Source: Gluconacetobacter entanii | GTDB taxonomy: Bacteria; Pseudomonadota; Alphaproteobacteria; Acetobacterales; Acetobacteraceae | Direction: 5' to 3' | Length of the DNA stretch: 49,688 nucleotides | NCBI RefSeq assembly: GCF_003206495.1 | Contig: NZ_NKUF01000024.1 | Location: forward strand, 1-49,688 | Part shown: in pieces, positions 27,182 to 37,116 of the stretch | How positions within the stretch are numbered: position 1 is the first letter of the stretch | How the letters are laid out: each line of letters begins with the position of its first letter | The notes under the pieces: generated by a model | The model's database searches: none | Told to the model about the DNA's origin: nothing | Seen by the model: only the letters and a program-made list of their open reading frames with translations | Program-made: the position numbers and the translations under genes

Positions 27182-27316
27182 ATGTCCATGTACCTGCATC
27201 GTACCGTCCGTGGCACCGTTCCACGAACACGTGGCCTGGGCCGTTGGGATATTCTCGGCCCGGCCCTGCTTGCAACCGCGTTCGCCCTGTCCACGGCCCT
27301 TATCTTTTTTGAATGA
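27182..27316 (+). CDS. Small single-span membrane protein, second of a tandem pair
   Basis: This is a 44-residue hypothetical protein. A basic N-terminus (MSMYLHRTVRGTVPRTRG) is followed by a hydrophobic helix (ILGPALLATAFALSTALIFF). Leader CAGGGAGGTT at 27169-27178 and a three-base spacer are identical to those of the gene 54 bases upstream. Both proteins share a GR...D(F/I)LG junction before the helix, so they look like diverged duplicates. A strong hairpin follows at 27329. Confidence 0.65.
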   Translation: MSMYLHRTVRGTVPRTRGLGRWDILGPALLATAFALSTALIFFE

Positions 27317-27328
27317 CAGGCGAAAGCC

Positions 27329-27361
27329 GCGAAGCCAGGCAGTCAGCATGCCGGGCTTCGC
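27329..27361. terminator. Terminator between the small-protein pair and the aldo/keto reductase
   Basis: GCGAAGCC and GGCTTCGC pair over eight bases and continue, after one mismatch, with GGCA/TGCC around a seven-base loop. It lies between converging genes, so it probably serves both strands. Confidence 0.7.
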
Positions 27362-27381
27362 CTTGCGCCCGGAGATAGGGG

Positions 27382-28428
27382 TCAGGGCGCGGGATTGGAA
27401 TGGATCTGGTGGATTGCGTTGATTTCCGCCTCCAGTTCCGGGGTGATCTCCACATTGACCGATCCCAGGATGGTCGCAAGCTGTTCGATGCTGGTGGCGC
27501 CAATGATATTGGACGTGACAAACGGCCGTGACGTGACAAAGGCAATGGCCATCTGGACCGGGTCGATCCCTTTTGCGCGGGCAAGGTCGAGATAGGCGCG
27601 GATCGCAACGTCAACACCGGGTTTTTCATAACGCTGGCCACGATTGAACAGCGTCGTGCGCGCACCCGCCGGTCGTGCGCCATCAAGGTATTTCCCGGTA
27701 AGATACCCCTGCGCCAGCGGCGAATAGGCCAGCAGGCCGACCTTCTCCCGCATGGCGATTTCAGCCAGCCCCATTTCAAAGGTGCGATTGAGCAGGTTAT
27801 AGGCATTCTGGATCGACGCCACCCGTGGCGCGCCGGTTTTCGCGCAGTCCAGATATTGCGAAACCCCCCATGGGGTCTCGTTCGAGACACCGACATGGCG
27901 GATCTTGCCCTCATTGACCAGATCCCCCAGCACGCCAAGCGTTTCGGCAATCGGAACCTCGTCTGCCTCCACTTTTGCGTCAAAGGTCGTCCCGCCCGCC
28001 CCGAACAGGCCGATGCGACGGTCCGGCCAGTGCATCTGGTAAAGATCGATATAATCGGTTCCCAGACGACGGAGCGACCCTTCTATCGCGTAGCGGATCT
28101 GCCGGGGGGTCAGGCGGGTTTCCTCGCCGCCGGGACGGAACCATGGCATGTTGCTGCGTCCGACGACCTTGCTGGCGATGACCACCCGGTCGCGACCCCC
28201 ACGTGCCCGAAGCCAGCTTCCGACAATCGTTTCCGTCGCCCCATAGGTTTCAGAACGTGGCGGGATGGAATACAGCTCGGCCGTATCAATGAAATTGATG
28301 CCATGATCCAGCGCCAGGTCAAGCTGCGCATGCCCCTGTGCCTCGGTATTCTGTTGCCCGAATGTCATTGTCCCAAGGCAGATTTCACTGACCAGGATGC
28401 CGGTACGGCCAAGTTCTCTTTTCTTCAT
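27382..28428 (-). CDS. Tas-like NADP(H)-dependent aldo/keto reductase
   Basis: This is an aldo/keto reductase of 348 residues from the ATG at 28428 (MKKRELGRTGILVSEICLGT). Another ATG at 28440 is possible, while the frame further upstream is not family-like. The TMTFGQQN motif, FIDTAELYS, the lysine in VIASKVVG, and YIDLYQMHWPDR give the catalytic tetrad. The insert around GLFGAGGTTFDAKVEADEVP and the Rossmann-independent NADP end (SNIIGATSIEQL) are as in E. coli Tas. It is one of two unrelated-subgroup aldo/keto reductases in this window. The substrate is unknown; aldehyde detoxification is a family-based guess. Confidence 0.9.
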   Translation of the reverse strand: MKKRELGRTGILVSEICLGTMTFGQQNTEAQGHAQLDLALDHGINFIDTAELYSIPPRSETYGATETIVGSWLRARGGRDRVVIASKVVGRSNMPWFRPGGEETRLTPRQIRYAIEGSLRRLGTDYIDLYQMHWPDRRIGLFGAGGTTFDAKVEADEVPIAETLGVLGDLVNEGKIRHVGVSNETPWGVSQYLDCAKTGAPRVASIQNAYNLLNRTFEMGLAEIAMREKVGLLAYSPLAQGYLTGKYLDGARPAGARTTLFNRGQRYEKPGVDVAIRAYLDLARAKGIDPVQMAIAFVTSRPFVTSNIIGATSIEQLATILGSVNVEITPELEAEINAIHQIHSNPAP

Positions 28429-28631
28429 CCAAGAATCCATCGATTGAAAACGGGTGGATGGCCACCGCGAAGGCCACGGCAGCCCATGAGGGGCAAAGTG
28501 TGGCAAGGGATCTGCCGCGACGCAACCATCACGCCCCTGCGGGCATGTCGGCAACCGGGCGCAACCCTGTCCGCCAGAGGCTGCTTGACAGATATTCGTT
28601 CCTACATTCCAATCATTTTCCTACCTCCCGC

Positions 28632-29426
28632 ATGATCCTGCACAGGAAATCCCGACAGATGTTCCGATCGGCCTGCCTTGTTACGATATCGTTCTATTCC
28701 GTCCTGCAGGCAGCGAATGCAGCGCAGGCCTCCGCACCTGCCATATTCCACATCACCCCCAGCAGACCCGTGCCGGAACTGATGGAGCAGGCACTGAAGG
28801 CCACGCCCCCTGCCCCCACCGCGCAGGAAAAGAAGCCGGATCTTGTCGATCTTGCCAGCCTGTCGCCGGATTTTCATTTTGACGTACGCTACGCCACGGA
28901 CCGGAACTTCATCGGCTATCCGGTCTATTCCTCATCACATGCCTATATGGAACGTCCGGCGGCGCAGGCCCTGGTGCGCGTGCAAAAAGCGCTGCATGCG
29001 CAGGGATATGGCCTGCTGGTCTATGATGCCTATCGCCCGTGGTACGTCACGAAACTGTTCTGGGATGCGACGCCACCCGACAGGCACCAGTTCGTGGCTG
29101 ATCCCGCCGCCGGGTCCATGCATAACCGGGGATGCGCGGTTGACCTTACGCTGTATGACCTGAAATCTGGGCAGGCCGTCCCCATGCCCAGCGGGTATGA
29201 TGAAATGACACCGCGCGCCTATGCCGACTATACCGGCGGGACGAAAAGCGAGCGCGAAAACCGCGAGATCCTGCACAAGGCCATGGCGCGGGAAGGTTTT
29301 ACACAACTTCCCGAAGAATGGTGGCATTTTGATTACAAGGACTGGCGGGATTACCCCGTGCAGAATATCCGTTTCGAGGATATCGCGTCCTCCGAACCGC
29401 ATGCAGGACATCCCGCATCACGATAG
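28632..29426 (+). CDS. Exported D-alanyl-D-alanine dipeptidase (VanX/DdpX-like)
   Basis: This zinc peptidase cleaves D-Ala-D-Ala dipeptide. From the ATG at 28632 (MILHRKSRQM) it has 264 residues with a signal peptide ending near VLQAANAAQA, so it acts in the periplasm. The VanX metal motif SMHNRGCAVDLTLYD (SxHxxGxxxD) and the catalytic EEWWHFDY (ExxxH) are intact. VYDAYRPWY supplies the conserved arginine. There is no vanHA partner, so a role in peptidoglycan recycling or nutrient use, not vancomycin resistance, is most likely. The frame opens at 28458; the longer N-terminus is not family-like. Confidence 0.9.
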   Translation: MILHRKSRQMFRSACLVTISFYSVLQAANAAQASAPAIFHITPSRPVPELMEQALKATPPAPTAQEKKPDLVDLASLSPDFHFDVRYATDRNFIGYPVYSSSHAYMERPAAQALVRVQKALHAQGYGLLVYDAYRPWYVTKLFWDATPPDRHQFVADPAAGSMHNRGCAVDLTLYDLKSGQAVPMPSGYDEMTPRAYADYTGGTKSERENREILHKAMAREGFTQLPEEWWHFDYKDWRDYPVQNIRFEDIASSEPHAGHPASR

Positions 29427-29473
29427 GGAAAGCCAACGACACCCCCTTGCGGAAACGTAAAGGCTTTGAAAGA

Positions 29474-29500
29474 TGCCGCCCCTTTGGAAAAAAGGCGGCA
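29474..29500. terminator. Terminator between vanX-like and pdc genes
   Basis: TGCCGCC at 29474-29480 pairs with GGCGGCA at 29494-29500, with additional TTT/AAA pairing inside. It lies between converging genes. Confidence 0.65.
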
Positions 29501-29538
29501 CCCGGACATTCCCTGTCCGTATCACTGATCGCGGGGTC

Positions 29539-31236
29539 TCAATCCGCCTTGCGCGGCGGGCGGGCATTGGCGGCGGCAACGCGACGTCCCCATGAAATCA
29601 GTTCACTGGTGCAGTCATCGCGCTCGATCTGACATTCGATCAGGGTGGGACCGTCCTGGTTCTTCAGCGCCTTTGCAATCGCATCGGACAGTTCGCCTCC
29701 CGTCGTCGCGCGCAGGCCAAGGCCTTTTCCGTCTTCTGCATTGAAGGCGGACATCAGTCCGGCATAATCCCAGTTCTTGATGTTGTTATACGGCCCATCA
29801 TGAATTTCAACCTCGATGGTATATCCCCTGTTATTTACAAGGAAAATGATAACGGGAAGCTTCAGGCGCACCATCTGCGCGACTTCCTGCGCCGTCAGTT
29901 GGAAGGACCCGTCGCCCACCATTGTAATGATCCGGCGTTCCGGTGACGCGACGGCATATCCGAATGTTGCGGGCACGGACCAGCCAATATGCCCCCACTG
30001 CATTTCCAGTTCCACGCGCGCACCCTCGGGCAGCGTCATGCGCAATGCATTGAACCAGGAATCCCCGGTCTCTGCCACGATGGTGGTCTGTGGCGTAATC
30101 AACTGTGCGATCTGTCGCGCCATTTCCGCACGGACCAGCCTGTCGCCCGGTGCGGCGGCCGCAACGGGGGCGGATGGACGGACCACACGCTGGAATTCCT
30201 TCAGCGTGTCGGGCCGTGTGATCTCGCCCGACAGGCGCTGCGACAGGTCCGCCAGATAGTCCTTGAGGTGAATGCCATCAAACGTGCGTCCATTGACATG
30301 CACATGATGCGGTTCGGCCAGCAGGACATTTTCCCCCTGCGGCCATGCCGTCCACCCGGCCGTCGAATAATCGTTGAACACCGGTGCAAGCGCGACAATC
30401 CCATCGGACCAGTCCATGATCTCCCGCACGCCCGCGCTGCTGGCATCCCCCCAATAGGTGCCGATGTAATGCGGGTCGTTTTCGGGATAGAAACTCTTGG
30501 CCGCCGCCATGGTCGCCACGGCGCATGACAGGGTTTTCCCCAATTGCAGGGCTGCATCCTCCGCCCCCGCCGCACGCAGTTTGCTGCCGATCAGGAGCGA
30601 GACCTTCTTGCGCGACGCAAGGAATTCCACCGACGCCGCAACCGCTGCTTCGAGTGTGTCCGGATCGCTGGGAACATCACGCAGCAGCGCGCTGACCGGC
30701 CCGGGCGGCGAACAGGGGGCGGCGGACACATTGCAGGCAATTTCGATATAGGCGGGTTTCTTCTCACGCAGCGCCGTGCGGATGGCATGGTCGATCAGGA
30801 CCGGCGCCTCCTGCGCACTGGTGATGGAAACTGCCGCACATGTCAGGCGCTTTGCGATTTCAAGCTGGTATCCATAATCGGGCAGGCCGATCGTGTGGTG
30901 CAGGATGTGGCCGCTGCCGATGTCATTCGAATTCGGCGCGCCCGAAATCAGGATGACCGGCAGGTTTTCGGCATAGGCCCCGCCAATCGCATTGAGTGCG
31001 GACAGTGCGCCGACGCTGAACGTGACCACGGCGGCCCCTGCCCCGTTGGCCCGGGCATAGCCTTCGGCGCTGAAACCGCAGTTCAGTTCGTTGCAGCAAT
31101 AGACCTGCTTCAGGTCCGGTGTTGCAAGCAACTGGTCAAGCAGCACGAGGTTGTAATCCCCCGCGACCGCGAAATGATGTTTGAGGCCGATCTGGGCAAG
31201 GCGCGTCCCGAGGTAACGTCCGACAGTATAGGTCAT
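29539..31236 (-). CDS. pdc: Pyruvate decarboxylase
   Basis: This thiamine-diphosphate enzyme converts pyruvate to acetaldehyde and CO2 in the cytoplasm. It is 565 residues from the ATG at 31236 ([20 protein letters not shown]), which has GGAAAG upstream. The catalytic residues line up with Zymomonas and Acetobacter PDC: D27 (GDYN), E50 (CCNELNC), H113-H114 (ILHHTIG) and the glutamate in [10 protein letters not shown]. The ThDP motif runs from [18 protein letters not shown] to FLVNN. Bacterial PDC is rare and characteristic of Zymomonas and acetic acid bacteria. It is divergent from the porin-dld-lut operon, which would supply pyruvate. The frame extends to 31755 but that part is the porin promoter region. 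Confidence 0.96.
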   Translation of the reverse strand: MTYTVGRYLGTRLAQIGLKHHFAVAGDYNLVLLDQLLATPDLKQVYCCNELNCGFSAEGYARANGAGAAVVTFSVGALSALNAIGGAYAENLPVILISGAPNSNDIGSGHILHHTIGLPDYGYQLEIAKRLTCAAVSITSAQEAPVLIDHAIRTALREKKPAYIEIACNVSAAPCSPPGPVSALLRDVPSDPDTLEAAVAASVEFLASRKKVSLLIGSKLRAAGAEDAALQLGKTLSCAVATMAAAKSFYPENDPHYIGTYWGDASSAGVREIMDWSDGIVALAPVFNDYSTAGWTAWPQGENVLLAEPHHVHVNGRTFDGIHLKDYLADLSQRLSGEITRPDTLKEFQRVVRPSAPVAAAAPGDRLVRAEMARQIAQLITPQTTIVAETGDSWFNALRMTLPEGARVELEMQWGHIGWSVPATFGYAVASPERRIITMVGDGSFQLTAQEVAQMVRLKLPVIIFLVNNRGYTIEVEIHDGPYNNIKNWDYAGLMSAFNAEDGKGLGLRATTGGELSDAIAKALKNQDGPTLIECQIERDDCTSELISWGRRVAAANARPPRKAD

Positions 31237-31462
31237 GCTGGCTGCTTTCCATATGCGCGATGAATGATCAGCGCCGCGCCATGTGGCGTCATGGCATGGC
31301 ACTGGTAAATCATAACAATTATCATCATGTTCCCAAGTATTTATCCTGAAGGCAATACCAGAATACGTATCACTGAGATTTTGAAACTCTCTAGGTAACG
31401 AAGGCGTCAATCCCGTTTTCGTGTTTTGCTGACTCGCAAGATTGAATTTTAAAAACCGCGTC

Positions 31463-33032
31463 ATGTTTTGCCTCATGGAAATAAGGAGGCGCGCCTCGAC
31501 TGATGGTATATATGCATTATACGCAATCAGTATATCGTTTATATTCTGTTTGTGTTTCCTGTTACTGACACCATCTTTTGCAGACGAGCCTCTTTTGCAG
31601 TCCGCCCCTGCGGGACAGCAACCCTTGGTGCCCGCACCGGCGGACAGTAAGACCGGAAGTACGCCTGCGCCCGAAACCCCGGTAAAGCATGCATCGGTTT
31701 CAACGCGCCTCAATACCATTTTCCGTACCGAAGGCCTGTCGATCCTCCTGACCAACCGCGAGGATGCATTGCGGGTGCGTGACCTGTCGGCCGGATATTA
31801 CGCATCGTCGGAGGCACCGGGCCACATCCTGCCTGAAATCAGCGATTTCCGCTCCCGCCTGCAGCGCAGGGGCGTGACATTCCAGTTCACCTACAAGGGG
31901 GGAGTCGATGGCGGATGTCGGGGGCGGCATTTCGCTGGGGATAGACTATGTCCATGAACTGACGCTGCAGACGCAGTTCGACCTCGGGAAACTGGTCGGT
32001 CTTGATGGGTGGACGATCCATACGCTGCTGATGGAGCGTGTGGGGCGCGAGGTCTCGCACGACCGCGTGGGGGATTACAATATCAGCCTGATGGAGGTGT
32101 ACAGCCTGTCGGGCCATTCGGTTGCGCACCTGACGGATATGTACGCGCAGAAATCCTTCCTGCACAACACGGTTGACCTGGCGTTCGGCCGCATGGCGCT
32201 GACGCATGTCTTTGCCACGTCGCCGCTGCTGTGCAGTTTCATGATGACCTGTTCCGCTCCCGTCGCCATCAAGCTTGATGCGGGGTTCAGCGTCTATCCC
32301 AAGGCGACATGGGGTGGCAGGGTGCGCCTGCGCCCCACGCGCGACACCATCGTGCAGGTCGGTGCCTACAGTGTCAGTCCCCTGAACGAGGATATCAGTG
32401 GCTGGGCCTGGGCGGGGGAGAAAAGCACGGGCCTCATGCTGCCGGTGGAGTTCACGTGGCAGCCCTTTTTCGGCCGCAGGAAGCTTGCGGGCCATTATGT
32501 CCTGGGCTTTGCGCACGATACCACGCGGTATTCCGACAATATTGGCTCCGTCCCGGTCGGCACCGCCCGGCCCCATTCCGGCGAGGCACGCGATACCTTC
32601 TACCTCGAAGCCGACCAGATGCTGTACCGCAAAGGCGGCGCGAACCAGATGGCCGGTGGCTACATCCTTGGCGGATATATTCACAATACGCCCGATGTTT
32701 CGGTCATATCGGACGAATTCTATATCGGCTCCTCCCTGCTGGGCATCATTCCCCACCGTCCCCATGACCGTTTTGGCGTGATGTATTCGTATTACCGCAT
32801 AAGCCCACGCACCGAACTGGGTGAACGGCTGCGCATGGATGCGGGCATGCCGCTGGGTGCGCATGTCAACGGCCCACAGACCCATGCCGCCGTGCTGGAA
32901 GCCTATTACGGGGTGCCGGTCTATCCCGGCATCCTGATCCAGCCGGAGTTCGAATACATGATGCGCCCCGATGAAACCTCCCACATTCCAAACGCCGAAC
33001 TGGTGGGGCTGAAGGTCATCGGCACCCTGTAA
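31463..33032 (+). pseudogene. OprB-family carbohydrate porin, split by a +1 frameshift
   Basis: This is an outer-membrane sugar-selective porin in two frames. The first part has a signal peptide ([19 protein letters not shown]) and runs to VTFQFTYKGG, then goes off-frame and stops at 31957. The second, from MADVGGGISLGIDYVHELTL, continues the OprB barrel to the natural end (ELVGLKVIGTL). The break is at a run of six Gs (31897-31902). With five Gs the frame reads YKGESMADVGG, a good OprB sequence. Start choice (31463, 31475 or a TTG at 31442) is uncertain. It could be a real knock-out, a phase-variable switch or a sequencing error. It lies just upstream of dld in the same direction. Confidence 0.85.
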
Positions 33033-33068
33033 TTCCACTTTCCCCTGGCACAGACGAAAGAAACCGAC

Positions 33069-34820
33069 ATGCTTACCGCCCTGAAATCCCTTTTTGGCCG
33101 CAATCGCAAAGATGACGCCGATCACTCCCCCTTTGTCAGGGAACTGCGCGCGATCGTGGGGGCGCAGCATGTCCTGACCGACCCGTCCAGGACCCTGCCC
33201 TTCCGGCGCGGCTTCCGCTTCGGGCTGGGCAAGGCGCTGGCGGTCGTCCATCCCGGCTCGCTGGTGGAACAGTGGCGCGTGGTGCAGGCCTGCATCAAGG
33301 CGGACAAGATCGTGCTGATGCAGGCGGCCAATACCGGGATTACCGGCGGTTCCACCCCGGACGGGAACGATTATGACCGCGACATCGTCATCATCAGCGG
33401 CATGCGCCTGAAAAAGATCTTTGTCATCGGTGGGGGAAAGCAGGTCATCTGCCTGCCCGGCGCGACACTGGACCAACTGGAACGTACGCTTGCGCCTTTG
33501 GGGCGCGAACCCCATTCCGTCATCGGGTCCTCGTGCATCGGGGCTGCGGTCTTTGGTGGCGTCAGCAACAATTCGGGCGGTGCGCTGGTGCAGCGTGGCC
33601 CCGCCTTTACCCAGATGTCCATCTTTGCGCAGGCGGATGCGCAGGGCACGCTGCACCTTGTCAATCACCTTGGGGTCGAACTTGGCACCGGGCCGGAGGA
33701 GATACTCGGCGCGCTCGATCGTGGGCAGGTCCCCGAAAGCAGGATCAACTGGCACGCGGGCAAGGGACATGACGACAATTACGCCACCCATGTGCGTGAC
33801 GTCGATGCGGACACGCCCGCGCGCTACAACGCTGACCCCGCACGCCTGTTCGAGGGCGCGGGCTGTGCCGGGCGCATGGCGCTGTTTGCCGTGCGGCTTG
33901 ATACCTTCCCGGCAGAGCGTAACCCGTCCGTTTTCTATATCGGCACCAACAATCCCGACGAACTGGAGGAAATCCGCCGTCATATCCTGACGTCATTTTC
34001 CGAACTGCCGATCGCGGGGGAATACATCCATCGCGATGCATTCGATATCGCCGAAGAATATGGCAAGGACACGTTCCTTATCATCCGCGCCATCGGCACG
34101 CGGCGCCTGCCGATGCTGTTCGCGCTGAAAAACCGTATCGACCGCCTGACGGAACGCGTGCCGTTCCTGCCGGGCAACATGAGCGACCGCCTGCTGCAGG
34201 CGTTCAGCCGCCTGTTCCCGCGCCACCTGCCCAGGCGCATGTATGAATATCGCGACCGTTTCGAGCATCATCTCATGCTCAAGGTCAGCGCGCATCTCGC
34301 GTCGGAGGCCCGGACCTTCCTCGATGGTTTCTGCGCAAAAAGCGGCACGCGCTACTTCGCCTGCACGCCCGACGAAGGGGCCAGGGCCTTCCTGCACCGC
34401 TTTGCTGCGGCGGGGGCGGCCATCCGCTACCGAAGCACCCACCATCGCACGGTGGAGGATATCGTCGCCCTTGATGTCGCGCTGCGGCGCAATGACCGGC
34501 AATGGTCGGAAACCCTGCCGTCCGACCTTGATCGCAGGCTGATCGTCAAACTCTATTACGGGCATTTCCTGTGTCACGTGATGCACCAGGACTATATCGT
34601 GCGCAAGGGGAACCCATGTCCCCCGATCGAGGCGGAGATGCTCGCGCTGCTTGACAGACGTGGCGCGCGTTATCCGGCGGAACATAATTACGGCCACCTG
34701 TACGCCGCCCCGCCCTCCCTGCAGGCGCATTACCGTGAACTTGACCCGTGCAACTGCTTCAACCCCGGCATTGGAAAGACGACCAAGCGCCGGAACTGGA
34801 AAGCTGAAAGCGTGGCGTAA
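33069..34820 (+). CDS. dld: Quinone-dependent D-lactate dehydrogenase
   Basis: This FAD enzyme at the inner face of the membrane oxidises D-lactate to pyruvate and passes electrons to quinone. The 583-residue length matches E. coli Dld (571). The FAD-binding 4 domain shows VLMQAANTGITGGSTPDGND and GSSCIGAAVFGGVSNNSGGALVQRG (core GGVSNNSGGA). The membrane-binding and C-terminal Dld domains follow, including DEGARAFLHRFAAAGAAIRY, and the protein ends CNCFNPGIGKT. It lies 36 bases after the porin and 41 before lutA, as part of a lactate-catabolic operon. Confidence 0.93.
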   Translation: MLTALKSLFGRNRKDDADHSPFVRELRAIVGAQHVLTDPSRTLPFRRGFRFGLGKALAVVHPGSLVEQWRVVQACIKADKIVLMQAANTGITGGSTPDGNDYDRDIVIISGMRLKKIFVIGGGKQVICLPGATLDQLERTLAPLGREPHSVIGSSCIGAAVFGGVSNNSGGALVQRGPAFTQMSIFAQADAQGTLHLVNHLGVELGTGPEEILGALDRGQVPESRINWHAGKGHDDNYATHVRDVDADTPARYNADPARLFEGAGCAGRMALFAVRLDTFPAERNPSVFYIGTNNPDELEEIRRHILTSFSELPIAGEYIHRDAFDIAEEYGKDTFLIIRAIGTRRLPMLFALKNRIDRLTERVPFLPGNMSDRLLQAFSRLFPRHLPRRMYEYRDRFEHHLMLKVSAHLASEARTFLDGFCAKSGTRYFACTPDEGARAFLHRFAAAGAAIRYRSTHHRTVEDIVALDVALRRNDRQWSETLPSDLDRRLIVKLYYGHFLCHVMHQDYIVRKGNPCPPIEAEMLALLDRRGARYPAEHNYGHLYAAPPSLQAHYRELDPCNCFNPGIGKTTKRRNWKAESVA

Positions 34821-34861
34821 GCCGCCCATTTTCCCATCCATGGATGCCGGAGTATCCCACC

Positions 34862-35605
34862 ATGCGCATTGGCCTGTTCGTCCCCTGTTACATCGACGCC
34901 TTCCATCCGGAAGTCGGCATCGCCACACTTGAACTTCTCGAACGCTTCGGGCTGGAGGTCGAATATCCGCGCGCCCAGACCTGTTGCGGGCAACCCATGA
35001 CCAATACCGGATGCCATGAGGAATCTGCCGCGACGGAGGAACTGTTTGTCCGTAACTTCAGCGGATATGACTACATCGTTGCCCCATCGGGCAGTTGCGT
35101 GCACCACGTCCGTTGTGACATGGACGCGGTGGAGCAGACCGGGGAGGTGCGTCAGGTCCGCGCACGCACCTATGAACTGGTCGAGTTCCTGCATGACATC
35201 CTGAAGGTCGATGCATTCCCGTGGGCGGAATTCCCGCACAGGGTCAGCCTGCATAACAACTGCAACGCCCTGCGTGGCCTGAATCATGCCAGCATGAGCG
35301 AACTGCGCGAGAAGGCATTTTCAAAACCCGCCGATCTCCTGTCGAAGGTTCGCGGGCTTGAGTTCGTGCATATCAGTCGCCCCGATGAATGCTGCGGGTT
35401 TGGCGGCACGTTTTCCGTGTTTGAAAAGGGAGTGTCGGAAAAGATGGGATATGACAAGGTTCATGACCACAGCAGGGCGGACGCGGAATATGTCGTCTCC
35501 GCCGACAGTTCGTGCATGATGCACCAGCAGGGCTGCGCACAGAGGCTGGAGATGCCGCTGAAGTTCATCCACATCGCCCAGATCCTGAACGGGGCACGGG
35601 CATGA
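34862..35605 (+). CDS. lutA: Lactate utilization protein LutA (LldE-like)
   Basis: LutA is a subunit of the LutABC iron-sulfur L-lactate oxidase complex. It is 247 residues from the ATG at 34862 (MRIGLFVPCYIDAFHPEVGI), which has GGAG upstream. It has two cysteine-rich CCG repeats: FVPCY...QTCCGQP in the N-terminal half and HNNCNALRG...DECCGFGGTFS in the C-terminal half. Both are heterodisulfide-reductase-like cluster-binding modules. Its TGA overlaps the lutB ATG, so lutA and lutB are translationally coupled. There is no linked lactate permease. Confidence 0.93.
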   Translation: MRIGLFVPCYIDAFHPEVGIATLELLERFGLEVEYPRAQTCCGQPMTNTGCHEESAATEELFVRNFSGYDYIVAPSGSCVHHVRCDMDAVEQTGEVRQVRARTYELVEFLHDILKVDAFPWAEFPHRVSLHNNCNALRGLNHASMSELREKAFSKPADLLSKVRGLEFVHISRPDECCGFGGTFSVFEKGVSEKMGYDKVHDHSRADAEYVVSADSSCMMHQQGCAQRLEMPLKFIHIAQILNGARA

Positions 35606-37116
35606 GCGGCACGCAGGGGAACGTCCCGAACCGGGCCAACCGCCTCGACCATGCCGAAGGCGCTTCCATCGCGCTGCGGTCGCACAGGCGCGAGGCCCAG
35701 CCACGCGGCGCGGTGATCCGGGGGAACCATCCGATCGACCAGGCCGAAGCGGCCGAACGCTTCATCGCCGCCCCCGAGCATGAGCGCATGCATGATGCCC
35801 GCCTGTGGGATCTGCGCCAGAAGCGTGACCGGCAGATGCATGGCATCGAGGAATGGGAAGACCTGCGCAGGCTGGCCTCCGAAATCAAGGAACACGCGCT
35901 GACGCACCTTGATACCTATCTGGAACAGTTCGAGACCAATGCCCGCGCCAACGGCATCCATGTCCACTGGGCGCGGGATGCGGATGAACATAACGCCATC
36001 ATCCTGTCGCTACTGAAGGACCATGGGGTCACGCGTCTGATCAAAAGCAAGTCGATGCTGACGGAGGAATGCGGGTTCCGCGATTTCATGGCCCGTTCCG
36101 GCGTGGACGTGGTCGAAACCGACCTGGGCGAGCGGATACAGCAGCTTGACCAGGAGGCCCCCAGCCATGTGGTCGTGCCCGCCGTGCACAAGCTGCGCTC
36201 TGACGTGGCGGATGTCTTCGCCCGCACGCTGGGCACGGACCCAAACGACGATGACGTCCATTACCTGACCGAACAGCAGCGTGAAAAGACACGCCCCCTC
36301 ATCCAGCAGGCGCAGGCAGGGCTGACGGGGGCGAACTTCGTTGTCGCGGAAACCGGCACCTTCGTCGTCTGCACGAACGAGGGCAATGCCGACCTGTCCG
36401 CCAATACGCCACCATTGCAGATCGCATCGATCGGGATCGAGAAAGTCATTCCAAGGCTGGAGGACCTGCCGGTATTCGTGCGCCTGCTGTCACGCAGCGC
36501 GCTGGGTTCGCCCATCACCCAGTACACCTCCCACTTCCGCGGGCCGCGACATGGGGGCGAACTGCATGTGGTGCTGGTCGATAACGGACGTTCCGAACGG
36601 CTGGGCATGGAACAGTTCTGGACGTCGCTCAAATGCATCCGCTGTGGTGCGTGCATGAATACCTGCCCGGTCTTCCGCCGCAGCGGGGGGCTCAGCTACG
36701 GGGCGACCTATGCCGGCCCGATCGGGCTGATCATCGACCCGACCTTTAACCGTCACCGCTACAGCAGCCTGCCATTTTCCTCCACGCTCAATGGCAGTTG
36801 CACCAATGTCTGTCCCGTAAAGATCAATATCCATGAACAGATCGCGGACTGGCGCAGGGTCCTGTCCGAAACCCATGAACTGCCGCTGATGAAAAAGGCG
36901 ATGATGCGCGAGGCCGGGCAGCTTCTTTCGCATCCCGCCCTGTATCGCGCCGCGATCGCAACCGCCGACAGCGCCCTGCGTCACCTGCCGCGTTTCATGG
37001 TCTATAACAGGCTCAATACTTGGGGACACGGGCGCGACGTGCCCACGCCGCCAAAGCAGACCTTCCACGAATGGTATGCCGCGAACCGCACGACACCGAA
37101 GGGAGCACCGCAATGA
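35602..37116 (+). CDS. lutB: Lactate utilization protein LutB (LldF-like iron-sulfur protein)
   Basis: LutB is the iron-sulfur electron-transfer subunit of the L-lactate oxidase complex. It is 504 residues from the ATG at 35602, which overlaps the lutA stop. The LUD domain contains IKSKSMLTEECGF and the AETGTFVVCTNEGNA block. The first ferredoxin motif CIRCGACMNTCPVFRR is complete. The second reads STLNGSCTNVCPVKINIHEQ; in E. coli YkgF the equivalent is LCTACDNVCPV. Here the first cysteine of the CxxCxxxC motif is Asn, so one cluster may be three-ligated or use another ligand. The 3' end overlaps lutC by ATGA. Confidence 0.93.
   Translation: MSGTQGNVPNRANRLDHAEGASIALRSHRREAQPRGAVIRGNHPIDQAEAAERFIAAPEHERMHDARLWDLRQKRDRQMHGIEEWEDLRRLASEIKEHALTHLDTYLEQFETNARANGIHVHWARDADEHNAIILSLLKDHGVTRLIKSKSMLTEECGFRDFMARSGVDVVETDLGERIQQLDQEAPSHVVVPAVHKLRSDVADVFARTLGTDPNDDDVHYLTEQQREKTRPLIQQAQAGLTGANFVVAETGTFVVCTNEGNADLSANTPPLQIASIGIEKVIPRLEDLPVFVRLLSRSALGSPITQYTSHFRGPRHGGELHVVLVDNGRSERLGMEQFWTSLKCIRCGACMNTCPVFRRSGGLSYGATYAGPIGLIIDPTFNRHRYSSLPFSSTLNGSCTNVCPVKINIHEQIADWRRVLSETHELPLMKKAMMREAGQLLSHPALYRAAIATADSALRHLPRFMVYNRLNTWGHGRDVPTPPKQTFHEWYAANRTTPKGAPQ

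Noticed and set aside
31887..33983. A 698-codon open frame on the minus strand opposite the porin and dld genes
   Set aside because: It is antisense to strongly recognisable genes and its composition (His, Gln, Asp, Arg rich) is that of a shadow frame in high-GC DNA.
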